NCBI GenBank assembly: GCA_964527735.1
Contig: CAZGPG010000001.1
Span: 62,001 to 126,000 of the forward strand
Reading direction: 5' to 3'
Origin: JBEBVQ01 sp964527735
GTDB taxonomy: Bacteria > Bacteroidota > Bacteroidia > Chitinophagales > Chitinophagaceae
Length of the DNA: 64,000 bases
The notes below the pieces were generated by a model. It was not told where the DNA came from. It saw only the letters and a list, made by a program, of their open reading frames with translations, and did no database searches. The position numbers and the translations under genes were made by a program. Below, in pieces: positions 15,756-25,281 of the stretch (its first letter is position 1; each line of letters starts with the position of its first letter).

Positions 15756-17687
15756 TTATCCCGGTATTTTATCGCGGTTGATTTCTATGTATACCGCTGT
15801 ACCTCGTCCCGGGGTGGATTCGATGGTACAATATCCATTCATCGTTTGTATGCGGTTGTGCACATGCTGGAGCCCAAGCCCTTTGCCTGCCGAGACCGGG
15901 GAGAATCCTGCCCCGTCGTCTTCGACAGAAATGTACAGCATAGAACCTTCGGAACGTATCTGGATTGCTGCGTGGCGGGCGCGGGCATGTTTGGCAATGT
16001 TCTGTATCAGTTCCTGGATGACGCGATACAGGGATAGCTCCAGCGATTTATCAAGGCTGTCGGTATCGCCCATAAACTGGAGGTCTATATGCAATGATCC
16101 GTTGGCCTCAAACTGTTCGCAATAGTGGATGAGCGCCTGGTACAGATTGTAGTGCTGGAGGATCTGCGGGGTGAGGTTTCTGGCCGTCTTGTGGATCTCT
16201 TTTCCTACATCGGAGGCTGTTTCTGAGAGCCGGATCAGTTCCTGCGGTGTTGCCTGCTGTTTTTCAACCAGTGCGCCGATCCGGAGCTGCATACCGGTGA
16301 GCATACCGCCGATGCCATCATGCAGTTCCCGGGCAATCCGGTCGCGCTCTTTTTCTTCCCCGGCAATGAGCGCTTTGAGGTTCGACATGTCGCGGGTCCT
16401 TTTTTCGATCTTTTGCCGGTAGCGGTACAGGAGGACCCCGCCTCCTGCGCACAGAATGCCAAATGCAATGATCACTGTAGTCAGCATTCTGTTTCGTTCC
16501 AGCTTTCTTTTTTGTTCGCTGAGCTCCAGCTTGCTTTCGGCGATCTGTTTGTCTTTTTGTTCCACCAGGTATTTGGTCTCCACTTCGCTTATGGTGCGTA
16601 TCCTGTCTACATCGGTAAGACTGTCGTTGATAGCTTTATATGCCTGGAATTGCTGCAGCGCTTCCCGGTGTCTGCCGGTAGCTTCGTATATTCTGGAAAG
16701 GGTTCTGTGCGCTTCTTCCAGATTGGTGGTCATGCCGGCCCGTTTCGCCTGTTTAATAGCTTTTACCAGGATCTGTTCTGCTTCTTCGTATTGCTTTAGC
16801 TGCGTCAACGCTTTCCCCAGCTCATAGGCAGGCATGATGGTGCTATGAAGGAGGTGTGTATTATTACCGAGATGTATGGCTTCACGGTAACAGGAAATGG
16901 CTTCTTCAATTTTACCGGTCTCAAAATACAGGTTGCCGATATTGGTGAGGATGGATTGCTGTTTGTCTGTATGCCCGATCCTTGTTGCAATCTGCAGAGC
17001 TGATTCATAATATACCCGGGCGCTGTCGTATTCGCTTATCAGGGCATAAATAGCTCCGGCATTTAATGCTGAAGATGCTAACAGCCCACTATTACTGGCT
17101 GCCCTGGACAAATCTATTGCGTGCAGCGCATATTCCAGTGCCCGATGATGGTTCTTCAGGCTGGTCTGTACAACCGCAAGGTTGTTGTAGATAGTGATGA
17201 TATCCCTGTGTCCCGGGCAGCATTGCTGCAGGTATTGCAATGCTTTGAAGTAATAATAATTCGCCAGCTCATACTGGCCGTTTCCCCGGTAGCTGACCCC
17301 GATGTTGATGTACAGGCTGGGAAGGGCGGTCTTGATATATTGTGCGTTCAGGCAATAAGGAAGCGCTTCCCTGTATGCGTTAAAACTCTTTTCATAATCC
17401 CCTTTATAATTATAGACAATCCCTGTGAATGTCAGCGCATACCCGATCCCGTCTTCAAACCCGGTACGGCGGCTCAGTGTTTCCGCTTCTTCCAGCAGCT
17501 GCAGGGCGCTGTCGAGGTCGCGATACAGCATGGCTGATCCGTTTTGTATCAGATGTATGATGCGGGATGTATCTGCTGTTTTCCAGGAAGGATGAGTAAT
17601 CTTTTTCATCTCCTGGGCAGTACAGGGCGGGGCTGTGAAGGTGCACAACAGCCATAGGGGCATCAAGTAGACTAATACCTGCTTCAT
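15756..17687 (-). CDS. TPR-containing sensor histidine kinase (HisKA_3 type)
   Basis: A 643-residue sensor kinase. A signal peptide (MKQVLVYLMPLWLLCTFTAPP) precedes a periplasmic region of several TPR repeats. One membrane helix near residues 400-422 follows, then a coiled coil, a HisKA_3 dimerisation box (ERDRIARELHDGIGG, His near residue 449) and an HATPase domain ending with GKGLGLQHVHNRI. This is the common Bacteroidota partner of LuxR-type regulators. I chose ATG 17687 rather than an upstream start at 17801, because only this start gives a signal peptide and a -7 box TATCTTTG (17702-17709) lies between the two. The ligand is unknown. Confidence 0.92.
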   Translation of the reverse strand: MKQVLVYLMPLWLLCTFTAPPCTAQEMKKITHPSWKTADTSRIIHLIQNGSAMLYRDLDSALQLLEEAETLSRRTGFEDGIGYALTFTGIVYNYKGDYEKSFNAYREALPYCLNAQYIKTALPSLYINIGVSYRGNGQYELANYYYFKALQYLQQCCPGHRDIITIYNNLAVVQTSLKNHHRALEYALHAIDLSRAASNSGLLASSALNAGAIYALISEYDSARVYYESALQIATRIGHTDKQQSILTNIGNLYFETGKIEEAISCYREAIHLGNNTHLLHSTIMPAYELGKALTQLKQYEEAEQILVKAIKQAKRAGMTTNLEEAHRTLSRIYEATGRHREALQQFQAYKAINDSLTDVDRIRTISEVETKYLVEQKDKQIAESKLELSEQKRKLERNRMLTTVIIAFGILCAGGGVLLYRYRQKIEKRTRDMSNLKALIAGEEKERDRIARELHDGIGGMLTGMQLRIGALVEKQQATPQELIRLSETASDVGKEIHKTARNLTPQILQHYNLYQALIHYCEQFEANGSLHIDLQFMGDTDSLDKSLELSLYRVIQELIQNIAKHARARHAAIQIRSEGSMLYISVEDDGAGFSPVSAGKGLGLQHVHNRIQTMNGYCTIESTPGRGTAVYIEINRDKIPG

Positions 17688-17701
17688 CAGAGCTATTATC
17701 A

Positions 17702-17709
17702 CAAAGATA
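17702..17709 (-). promoter_or_regulatory. -7 promoter box of the kinase/regulator operon
   Basis: The minus strand reads TATCTTTG, a full consensus match, 14 bases before the ATG at 17687. It rules out the longer frame start at 17801, which would lie upstream of transcription. Confidence 0.6.
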
Positions 17710-17926
17710 ACTTTTGGCGTATATGGAAGCATATATATTTTAGGGTGTTGTGTTGCGCATTGATTGATGACATGATCTCTTCCGTTAGAAACAGTGAACA
17801 CCGAAAAGATTAATCCGGGAGGGTGGTATAAGTTTGTAATGTGGTTATAAATCAGGATACATTTTCCGGAAAACAGGAAGATATATTCTTAATATAACAA
17901 ATAATTATTCTCAAAAAAACTTGCAT

Positions 17927-20786
17927 ATGAACAGTTTAATTCGACAAAAAGCACTGATTATTGTATTGTTCCTGTCTTGCTGGGGCGGAGCAGCGGTTGC
18001 CCAGACGTTGATGTGGGCAAAAAAAATGGGAGGCACTATGGGCGATTTTGGCCGGGCTACCACTTTTGACGGATCGGGGAATGTTTACACGGTCGGGGAA
18101 TTCAGGGGAACAGCAGACTTTGATCCCGGACCTGTTGACCAGTCACTAACGGCAAATGGTAGTGTTGGTAATACTAATACAGATGCCTTTATCAGTAAGC
18201 TGGATGCAAACGGGAATTATGTATGGGCAAAAGCAATGGGGGGGGGCAGACCCGGATGGGGCATACGGTGTTGCGGCCGCGCCAAACGGAGATGTCTATA
18301 TGACAGGTTCTTTTCGGGGTTCCGCAGTTGATTTTAACAGGGGAGGAACACCCGCTGCTCCACTCACTTCCAATGGGGCATCAGCCGATATATTCGTATG
18401 TAAATTCCTGGCAAACGGCACTTTTGCATGGGCAGTGAATATTGGTGGCGCAGCAGGCGATGCCGGGAGTCGTATTGTGCTGGATGACCAGGAGAATGTG
18501 TACGTCACAGGCTCTTTTAACGGCGAGGTTGATTTTAACCCTGGGGCAGGCACTAATAATCTGGGTACGGCAGGTGTCGCTTCCGGCTTTGTGCTGAAGC
18601 TCAATTCGGCAGGAGTATACCAGTGGGCTGCCAATATTGGCGCCAGTGGTACAGATATTAAGCTGGATTTTGCAGGGAATGTCCTGGTGACGGGAACTTT
18701 TGCCGGAACGGTTAATTTTAACCCGGGTGGCACCGGCGGTTCGCTTATTTCAAGTGGTAGTAACGATGTGTTTGTGCTAAAGCTGACTAACGCGGGCGGT
18801 TATGTCTGGGCCGTGAAGATGGGCGGTACCGGCGCTGAGGCCGGCAATGCCATAGCAGTAGACAGAAGCAATAATGTGTACACCACAGGTAGCTTTAGCG
18901 TTACAGCCAACTTCCACCCCACACCCGGCTTTTCGTACAATATTGTATCTCTGGGCAGCACTGATGCTTTTGTTTCCAAGCTGGATGCATCCGGTGGCTT
19001 TATCTGGGCGAAGAGTATCGGGGGAAAAGGAGTTGATGCCGGTTATAGCCTGACTGTTGATGGAGATGATAAGGTATATGTCGGAGGTTGGTTTAATGAT
19101 ACCATAGATATGGATCCGGGGTTAGCGGTGAAAAAGGTGGCACCTTGGGGTTATAGCTGTTGTAACGGGGCGTTCTACCCCTCCCGTGATGTTTTTGTGC
19201 TGAAGCTGGACGTAAACGGTGATTATGAATGGCACTTTGCTATCCAATCGGAGGAAGGCAGTGAGCAGTTGCATTCAATTAATATGGATCCTGATAATAA
19301 CCTGTATGTAACAGGCAGCTTCGGTGATGAGACCAATTTTGCGCCGGCGCCGGGTATGGAAATACTTGCCCCCAATGGCACCGCCGATGATATATTTATA
19401 GCGAAATATGCCCAGCCGAGCTGTAAGACCTACTCAACACAGAATCTCTCCACCGGCTGCCCCACGCTCACGGTGAATGGCGTGACGTACAATGCCAACG
19501 GTACCTATGAGCAGATACTGAGAAATGCGAACACTGCCGGCTGCGACAGTGTGCTTACGCTGATCGTTGCGCTGAACAACATTGTGCCTACTACCATCAA
19601 CCAGACAGCCTGCAACAGCTTTACATTCAATAATAAAACGTACACAAGCAGCACCACTTTCAGGGATACCTTCCAGAATGCTAACAATTGTGACAGTGTG
19701 GTTGTGCACAACCTCACCATCAACAGGAGCGCTACTACGCTGATTTCACAAACCGCTTGTAATACTTATACATTCAATGGCGTTACTTACACGAACAGCG
19801 GTACTTATCCTCACTATTTTCAGACAGCTCACAACTGTGACAGCACGGTGATGCTGAACCTGACGATCAATAACACCAGCACGCCCACCACAACTCCGGT
19901 GACAGCCTGCGGCAGTTATATTTTTGGAGGAACTACGTACACTACAGACGGCACGTACACGCATACTTTTCAGAATGCACGTGGCTGCGACAGCGTAGCT
20001 ACCATTAATCTGACCATCAATCAGGCTACGTCAAACCAGATCAATGTGACGGCCTGCAACAGCTATACTTATGATGGCAACACTTACACGGCGAACGGAG
20101 CATATACGCACTATTTCACCAACTCCGTGAACTGTGACAGCGTTGTGGTATTGTTCCTGACACTGACGAGCGGCGTTACCTCGCAGCTTTCAGCAACCGC
20201 CTGTAATGAATATACCCTGAACGGAGAAACCTATACTGCTACCGGCATTTACACGCAGACGATGACGGCCGCCAACGGTTGCGACAGCGTTATTACACTC
20301 AACCTCACCATCAACCAGACACCGGAAGCCACGATTACTGCAGTTGACGATCTGTTTGTAGGCGGCGGCGGCAGCAGCTATCAATGGCTGGATTGCAATA
20401 ATGATTATGCGCCTATTCCTTCGGCAACATCCCAGACGCTTGTTACCGATGGCGCAGGCAGATACGCTGTGGAGGTGACCTTCAGGGGATGTAAGGATAC
20501 TTCGGATTGCATGGAGTCCTTCCCGGCAGGTATAGGCCAGCTTGAGGGAGATAAGCTTACTATCTATCCGAACCCGGCCCGCGACCAGGTAGTTATCGCT
20601 TCAACGACAATGCTTACTGATGCATCTGTTACACTGATCAATGTGAACGGACAGCGTATCATCCAAAAGAAAAATCAGAGCGGCGACAAGATTACGTTAA
20701 ACCTGGCCGGTGTTGCTGCGGGGGTTTATATTGTGGAGGTCACAGCCGGTGAAAAGGTGTACAGGAACACCTTGCTAAAGGAGTAA
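17927..20786 (+). CDS. T9SS-sorted seven-bladed propeller protein, frame broken at a G9 tract
   Basis: A predicted secreted protein with signal peptide (MNSLIRQKALIIVLFLSCWG...), seven SBBP-like blades (pattern WAxxxGG...NVYVTGxFxGxxDFNPG), six tandem repeats of about 49 residues (TAC...F-N-G...TYT...GCDSVV...LTI, DNA about 19430-20320) and a C-terminal type A T9SS sorting domain starting LTIYPNPARDQ. The frame is broken at nine G residues (18238-18246): the first frame ends at 18331 and the second covers the rest. With eight G it would encode 952 residues. Blade two spans the break. This may be phase variation by slippage, decay or a sequencing error. ATG 17927 was chosen over TTG 17921. Confidence 0.85.
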
Positions 20787-20804
20787 TATTCTAAAAATGA
20801 CCAA

Positions 20805-20841
20805 GACGAAGCAATCTCAGGTTTAGTGAGATTGCTTCGTC
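20805..20841. repeat. GACGAAGCAATCTCA hairpin
   Basis: GACGAAGCAATCTCA (20805-20819) and TGAGATTGCTTCGTC (20827-20841) form a perfect 15-bp stem with a 7-base loop, 18 bases after the propeller gene stop. No clear T-run follows, so a terminator role is possible but not certain. Confidence 0.7.
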
Positions 20842-20892
20842 TCTGTCTGTCAATGACGTGTTTTTTGAGCTTGGGAATGGCTTAGTGCCAAT

Positions 20893-20962
20893 GGCTTCGA
20901 CAGGCTCAGCCACCGTTCTTCAATGCCGGTCACCGGGCCTGTCGGGGTGAAGCCTGTCGAAA
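20893..20962. repeat. TTCGACAGGCTCA-family repeat
   Basis: GGCTTCGACAGGCTCAGCC (20893-20911) is followed by an inverted, partly degenerate copy ending GAAGCCTGTCGAAACC near 20949-20964, with an extra CCGGGCCTGTCGGGG segment in between. Same family as the inner hairpin at 9931-9981. Confidence 0.65.
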
Positions 20963-21004
20963 CCACTGTTATAAAGCAATTCGAGCACTTTTTAATAGTA
21001 AGCC

Positions 21005-21030
21005 GTTGACAGAATAAAATAATAATTTTG
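21005..21030 (+). promoter_or_regulatory. Promoter of the second T9SS cargo gene
   Basis: TTG (21005-21007) and TAATTTTG (21023-21030) resemble the Bacteroidota -33 and -7 elements, though the 15-base spacer is shorter than usual. Because the -7 box abuts GTG/ATG codons at 21030-21035, these cannot be the start, which supports ATG 21078. Confidence 0.5.
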
Positions 21031-21077
21031 TGATGAGAGAAAGCAACAGCCGGACTTCGGCTTATAAAATACCGGGT

Positions 21078-23036
21078 ATGAAATATATCAGTTTTCTGGT
21101 TGTCTTCATCATGTGCAGTGTGGGCAGGGCCGAAGCTCAAATGCCCTACTATATGCGATCCGACTTTCGTAACGCAAACAGTAACTGGATCTTTGGCCGG
21201 AGTATGCCGCCGCCTGGCTCGCCGGCATCCCCGGTAAGAGACTCCGCGCAGCACATTAATTTCAACACCACGCCGCCAACTGTATCCAGAAAACTCTTCT
21301 GGGTACCATTGGCCCGGCCTGGCACAAGGCAGGCAACGGTAACTGTATCGGACCGGGAGGACGGCCATCTTTTGTTTTATACCGAAGGCATACACGTGTA
21401 CAACCGTAAGCAGGAGATCATGCCCAATGGTTCGGGTCTGTTGGGGGATGATTATCGTATCGATGGGCCTTACTACCGGCTTGGTATGCACCAGGGATTC
21501 TGTGCCGTGCCCGATTTTGTGAACCGCGACCGCTATTATCTTTTTAACCTGACTCATGCCGGCACCAATACGATTCCGGCCCGGTCCAAGCTGTACTACA
21601 ATATTGTAGACATGAGCCTGGACGGAGGGTATGGTGATGTGTACAAGAATATACCACTGGATACTTTTCAGCAGACCATGTTTGGGGAAGCTATTACGGC
21701 GATCCCGGGAGATAACTGTGATGTCTGGGTGCTCCTTTATGACCGGGGGATCCTTGCGTACAAGGCTTTTCACATTACAGACCAGGGGATCCATCCTGCA
21801 CCGGTGATTTCTCCAAGTATCACAGGACTGAGCATTAATGATATGATGCAGGGGCGTCTTGTTTTTTCTCCCGACCGGAAGATGATCGCTATGGGATATA
21901 ATTATAACGGAGCAATCATTGGCTATCCCATCAGGGGAGGGCTGGTTGCCAGGTTTGACCCGGCTACCGGGATCGTCTCCGATGAAATCCTTGTGGAAAC
22001 ATACGAAGGCGGGTCCGCTGTTGCATTCTCTCCGGATAACTCAAAGCTGTATCTCTCAAGCCGTACACCTAACGGACGGCTCAGGTTGTGGCAGTTCGAC
22101 TTGTCGGATTACAATGTGTTCTCTATCCGCCAGTCGAAGTATCCCGTAGATACGGTGATGGGCATCTATGATGATATAAGAAGGCGGGACGACAAGCTGA
22201 TTGTTGCCGGTATCGGAGACAGGGTCGGGGTGATCATGCAGCCCGATCTCAAAGGCGCTGCCTGTGATTTCAGAGACAACTATTTTTCAATTGCGGGTAT
22301 TGTGACAAACGATACGTTTATTGAGACAATGAGCCTGGGAAATGATGTGATTTTTCCACTTCCTCCCCAGACCTTTGAAGCGAATGTTCTGGATACTTTT
22401 ATCTGCAGGGTAGATAAGAACACAGGGCTTTCGTTGCATGCAGCAGCAGGAGGAGTAGATTATGAATGGAATAACGGCCAGGCAGGAACAACGCGTAATG
22501 TTACCGTTGGCGGAACTTATTGGGTGCGTTACGGCAAAGGCTGTAACACGTATATTGATACGTTCAGAATAAGGGAATCTGCTTATCCGCCGCCGGTAGT
22601 TATGGTGGATGGCAACAGGATCTATACCGGTGATGATTATGATCTGTATCAGTGGTTCCGAAATGATACCCTGATCGGGAATGCCAACGGCTTTGAATTT
22701 ATAGCCGAGCATAATGCCGATTATCGTGTGGTAGTGCGACATAAGGACGGCTGTACGGAAAGCTCCGCGCCCTACACCGTTAATAACCTTTCTGTTGCCG
22801 ATGTATATGGAGCGGTAATAAATGTCTATCCCAACCCGGTAAAGGATGTTGTTTACATTCAGTCGCCGGTAAAGATAAAATGGACGCTCCGCACGATCGA
22901 CGGCAGGCTGGTTATGGGAAGCGCTGCAACAACATCGATATCCATGAAGGAGCTGCCACAAGGGTTATATATGCTGGAAATATGGGATCAGGATAACCGT
23001 TATCCCTTAAAGAAGATCAAGCTGGTTAAGGAATAG
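21078..23036 (+). CDS. T9SS type A-sorted secreted protein with WD40-like repeats
   Basis: A 652-residue predicted cell-surface or secreted protein. The signal peptide MKYISFLVVFIMCSVGRAEAQ is followed by SNWIFGRSM, resembling the NWxFG opening of many secreted Bacteroidota proteins. Beta-propeller-like segments follow (GGSAVAFSPDNSKLYLSS near residue 315), then Ig-like strands and a type A T9SS C-terminal domain (INVYPNPVKDVVYIQS... to LKKIKLVKE). The start was set at 21078 because a -7 box overlaps the upstream GTG/ATG. It is the second of three T9SS cargo genes in the same direction. Its last 20 residues are echoed by a decayed copy at 24822-24884. Function beyond secretion is unknown. Confidence 0.82.
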   Translation: MKYISFLVVFIMCSVGRAEAQMPYYMRSDFRNANSNWIFGRSMPPPGSPASPVRDSAQHINFNTTPPTVSRKLFWVPLARPGTRQATVTVSDREDGHLLFYTEGIHVYNRKQEIMPNGSGLLGDDYRIDGPYYRLGMHQGFCAVPDFVNRDRYYLFNLTHAGTNTIPARSKLYYNIVDMSLDGGYGDVYKNIPLDTFQQTMFGEAITAIPGDNCDVWVLLYDRGILAYKAFHITDQGIHPAPVISPSITGLSINDMMQGRLVFSPDRKMIAMGYNYNGAIIGYPIRGGLVARFDPATGIVSDEILVETYEGGSAVAFSPDNSKLYLSSRTPNGRLRLWQFDLSDYNVFSIRQSKYPVDTVMGIYDDIRRRDDKLIVAGIGDRVGVIMQPDLKGAACDFRDNYFSIAGIVTNDTFIETMSLGNDVIFPLPPQTFEANVLDTFICRVDKNTGLSLHAAAGGVDYEWNNGQAGTTRNVTVGGTYWVRYGKGCNTYIDTFRIRESAYPPPVVMVDGNRIYTGDDYDLYQWFRNDTLIGNANGFEFIAEHNADYRVVVRHKDGCTESSAPYTVNNLSVADVYGAVINVYPNPVKDVVYIQSPVKIKWTLRTIDGRLVMGSAATTSISMKELPQGLYMLEIWDQDNRYPLKKIKLVKE

Positions 23037-23109
23037 TTGCCAACTATCCGGCTTCCGCAGCAAATCATTTTTATTGTTTAGCAACAAACGCTCTGTATTC
23101 GGGGAGCTT

Positions 23110-24792
23110 ATGAAAAGACCTGTATTTATTTTACTTTCCATGCTCTTGTGCCTTTGCCGGCAGGGTAATGCACAGGGATATTATTCCATAACCCATCTGC
23201 TGGGGAGTCAAAACATTGCCGGGTATTCGGTAACTGTCACAAACTCTCCTCTCGGCACCACAAGTACTTTCTGGTGCGGCGAAGGGCCTTATTGGATCGG
23301 GTCGGATGGCCCTGCCAATCCCGGTAATTACACTTTTACGTTTTCTGCCCCGGTAAATGACGTGTTTGTACGATTAACCGCAGTGAATCTTGACGAGATC
23401 ATTTCATTTATGGTCAATGGAGCTCCTTACACACTCACAGCGGCCAATCTTTTTGGTTACCGGGACTCGTGCGGGCAAACACGGGCTATAGTTGTCGGTG
23501 GGAATATTACGGCTCCTCCGGGTACACTTAGCAACAGCGGAGCAGGCGCTATCATTAAAATACCCGGAGCTGTCAGCTCGGTTGCGGTACGCGCCAATGG
23601 TGAAGAGAACGGCAGTGTATTCAGCATAAGTTTCGGAGGTATTCATCCCGGCAGTAACTCACCTGTTTGCCAGGAAGACACCCTGAAGCTCTTTGTTCTG
23701 CCGGATGATCCTAATGCATCCTATTCCTGGACCGGACCGGCCGGGTTCACTTCCAATGATATAAATCCGGTTATACCCGTTACATCCATGGAGCATGAAG
23801 GTATGTACATGGTAACCATCACGACAGCCAACAGTTCGTTTACCGATTCAACATACGTTGCCATTGCCCCCAGGCCGAAGACAGCAATTGTGTACAACAA
23901 GCCTGTTTGTGCAGAAAAAGATCTTCAGCTTTCAGATACCACCACACTGCCCGGCGTCAGCTATCAGTGGCGGGGCCCTGGTAATTTTACCGCTACGGTA
24001 CCCGATCCGGTCATCAGAGGTGTTCAGCCAATGCACGCCGGCACTTATGAATTAATCACCACCCTGGGTATGTGTTCTGATACTGCCGAGGCTACAATTG
24101 AAGTGCTTCAGCCATCTTACCGTAGTCTTACCGGGGTAATATGTCCGTATGAGGAATTTAATTTTAATGGCAGATGGATTAATCTCCCAGGCACGTATCA
24201 TGATATGCTGGTGGCTTTTAACGGATGCGACTCTGTCATATCCCTGACTCTCATCGTGCTGCCTGCGCCGGAGATAAGTATATTGGTCGAATCGTCTGCG
24301 GCGTCTTTATGCCTTCAGGACACGGTTGTATGCGAAGCCCGGGGCGCAGAAAGCTATGAATGGTACCGGGAAAATATATTGATAGGCAATAATAATCGTG
24401 CGTATATCTATTTGTCAGACCTGTCCAATAAGGTGTCTGTGACCGGCACTGCCGAAAATAGCTGTCATGCTACATCAGAAGTTGTTATCCAGGCTCAGCC
24501 CTGCTGTGAGTGGTTTGTGCCGAACGCCTTCAGCCCGAATGGAGACGGGGTCAACGACCGATTTGCGCCAACCATCCGAAACCCCATCAGCAATCCCGTA
24601 CGCAGCTACAAGATGCAGATATTCAACCGTTTCGGGCAGCTTGTTTATTCCACTGTTGATATCAATACAAAATGGGACGGAACCTACAAAGGAGCCCCGG
24701 CCGAGATAGGAAGCTATTTTTATCATCTGTCGGCTGAATGTCTGGGAGGTGTGGAATTTATCCGTAAGGGGGATATATCACTGGTAAGATAA
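23110..24792 (+). CDS. T9SS type B-sorted secreted protein (gliding motility-associated C-terminal domain)
   Basis: A 560-residue secreted protein. Signal peptide MKRPVFILLSMLLCLCRQGNAQ, a jelly-roll-like N-terminal region, two Ig/PKD-like domains (SYSWTGPAGFTSNDINPVI and SYQWRGPGNFTATVPDPVI), one copy of the 49-residue Cys-pair module seen six times in the gene at 17927 (FNGRWINLPGTY...GCDSVISLTL), and a C-terminal CHU_C/type B sorting domain (FVPNAFSPNGDGVNDRF...NRFGQLVY...WDGTY). ATG 23110 has a GGGGAG ribosome site and gives the signal peptide directly, whereas a TTG at 23074 does not. Domain architecture suggests adhesion or matrix binding, but this is inference. Confidence 0.85.
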   Translation: MKRPVFILLSMLLCLCRQGNAQGYYSITHLLGSQNIAGYSVTVTNSPLGTTSTFWCGEGPYWIGSDGPANPGNYTFTFSAPVNDVFVRLTAVNLDEIISFMVNGAPYTLTAANLFGYRDSCGQTRAIVVGGNITAPPGTLSNSGAGAIIKIPGAVSSVAVRANGEENGSVFSISFGGIHPGSNSPVCQEDTLKLFVLPDDPNASYSWTGPAGFTSNDINPVIPVTSMEHEGMYMVTITTANSSFTDSTYVAIAPRPKTAIVYNKPVCAEKDLQLSDTTTLPGVSYQWRGPGNFTATVPDPVIRGVQPMHAGTYELITTLGMCSDTAEATIEVLQPSYRSLTGVICPYEEFNFNGRWINLPGTYHDMLVAFNGCDSVISLTLIVLPAPEISILVESSAASLCLQDTVVCEARGAESYEWYRENILIGNNNRAYIYLSDLSNKVSVTGTAENSCHATSEVVIQAQPCCEWFVPNAFSPNGDGVNDRFAPTIRNPISNPVRSYKMQIFNRFGQLVYSTVDINTKWDGTYKGAPAEIGSYFYHLSAECLGGVEFIRKGDISLVR

Positions 24793-24821
24793 GAAGCATA
24801 TTAATCTTCATATTGCGCCAT

Positions 24822-24884
24822 ATTTTGAAAATATGGAATCATCATCACAGTTATCCGCTAAAGAAGATCAGAATGGTCAGGGAG
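24822..24884 (+). pseudogene. Remnant of a T9SS type A C-terminal tail
   Basis: Codons in this stretch read ILKIWNHHHSYPLKKIRMVRE, closely matching the end of the gene at 21078 (MLEIWDQDNRYPLKKIKLVKE, encoded at 22971-23033). The DNA also aligns without gaps. The frame has no signal peptide or body upstream and runs on past the expected stop (TAC where the parent has TAG). It is best read as the leftover end of a deleted or partly duplicated T9SS gene. Confidence 0.7.
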
Positions 24885-24929
24885 TACTCTGATAATCATT
24901 GTTGTCCGGGGAAGATATCAGGTGCCATC

Positions 24930-25085
24930 CCGCTCCGTAGGAGCGACCGGTTTATAGCTAACAATTACAACACACGCCGGCTCCGTAGGAGCCTCCTGTT
25001 CCGGCAGGTTATAAACAGGACACCCCTCCGGGGTGGATCTATATGATGTGCCGTGTTCTATAAACAGAGCGCTCCTACGGAGCGG
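24930..25085. repeat. CTCCGTAGGAGC repeat cluster
   Basis: Outer arms CCGCTCCGTAGGAGCGACCG... (24930-24957) and, inverted, CTATAAACAGAGCGCTCC... (25058-25085) flank further palindromes: GGCTCCGTAGGAGCC (24979-24993), a TCCTGTT...AACAGGA hairpin (24994-25020) and CACCCCTCCGGGGTGG (25021-25036). No gene is visible in the region. Confidence 0.7.
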
Positions 25086-25229
25086 AACTCACGGTGCTGC
25101 TCAAAAGCAAGCCCCCCCCTGTTTACATAAACTCCCCATACCTTGTACTGAGTGGGGTAGACAGATCGTTCCTCAATATTTTTCCCGGACAACAGTGGTC
25201 TGATAATCACACAATTAAAAGAATAGAGA

Positions 25230-25259
25230 GGGCGCCTGTTTTTCAGGCTGCCCTTTTTT
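25230..25259 (+). terminator. Rho-independent terminator
   Basis: GGGCGCCTG (25230-25238), loop TTTTT, CAGGCTGCCC (25244-25253), then six T. This is a classic intrinsic terminator on the plus strand. It is 440 bases past the last T9SS gene and directly before the acyl-CoA ligase, so it may end a read-through transcript or an unannotated short RNA from 25090 onward. Confidence 0.75.
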
Positions 25260-25281
25260 GGTATTTCCCGGATCAGTAAAA

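Noticed and set aside
17687..17801. A longer N-terminus for the histidine kinase starting at 17801
   Set aside because: The extra 38 residues have no domain character and include the position of a consensus -7 box, so the start at 17687 is preferred.
24813..25046. A 77-codon plus-strand frame after the type B T9SS gene
   Set aside because: Only its first part matches anything (the T9SS tail remnant); it starts at a TTG and runs into palindromic repeat DNA, so it is not a gene.
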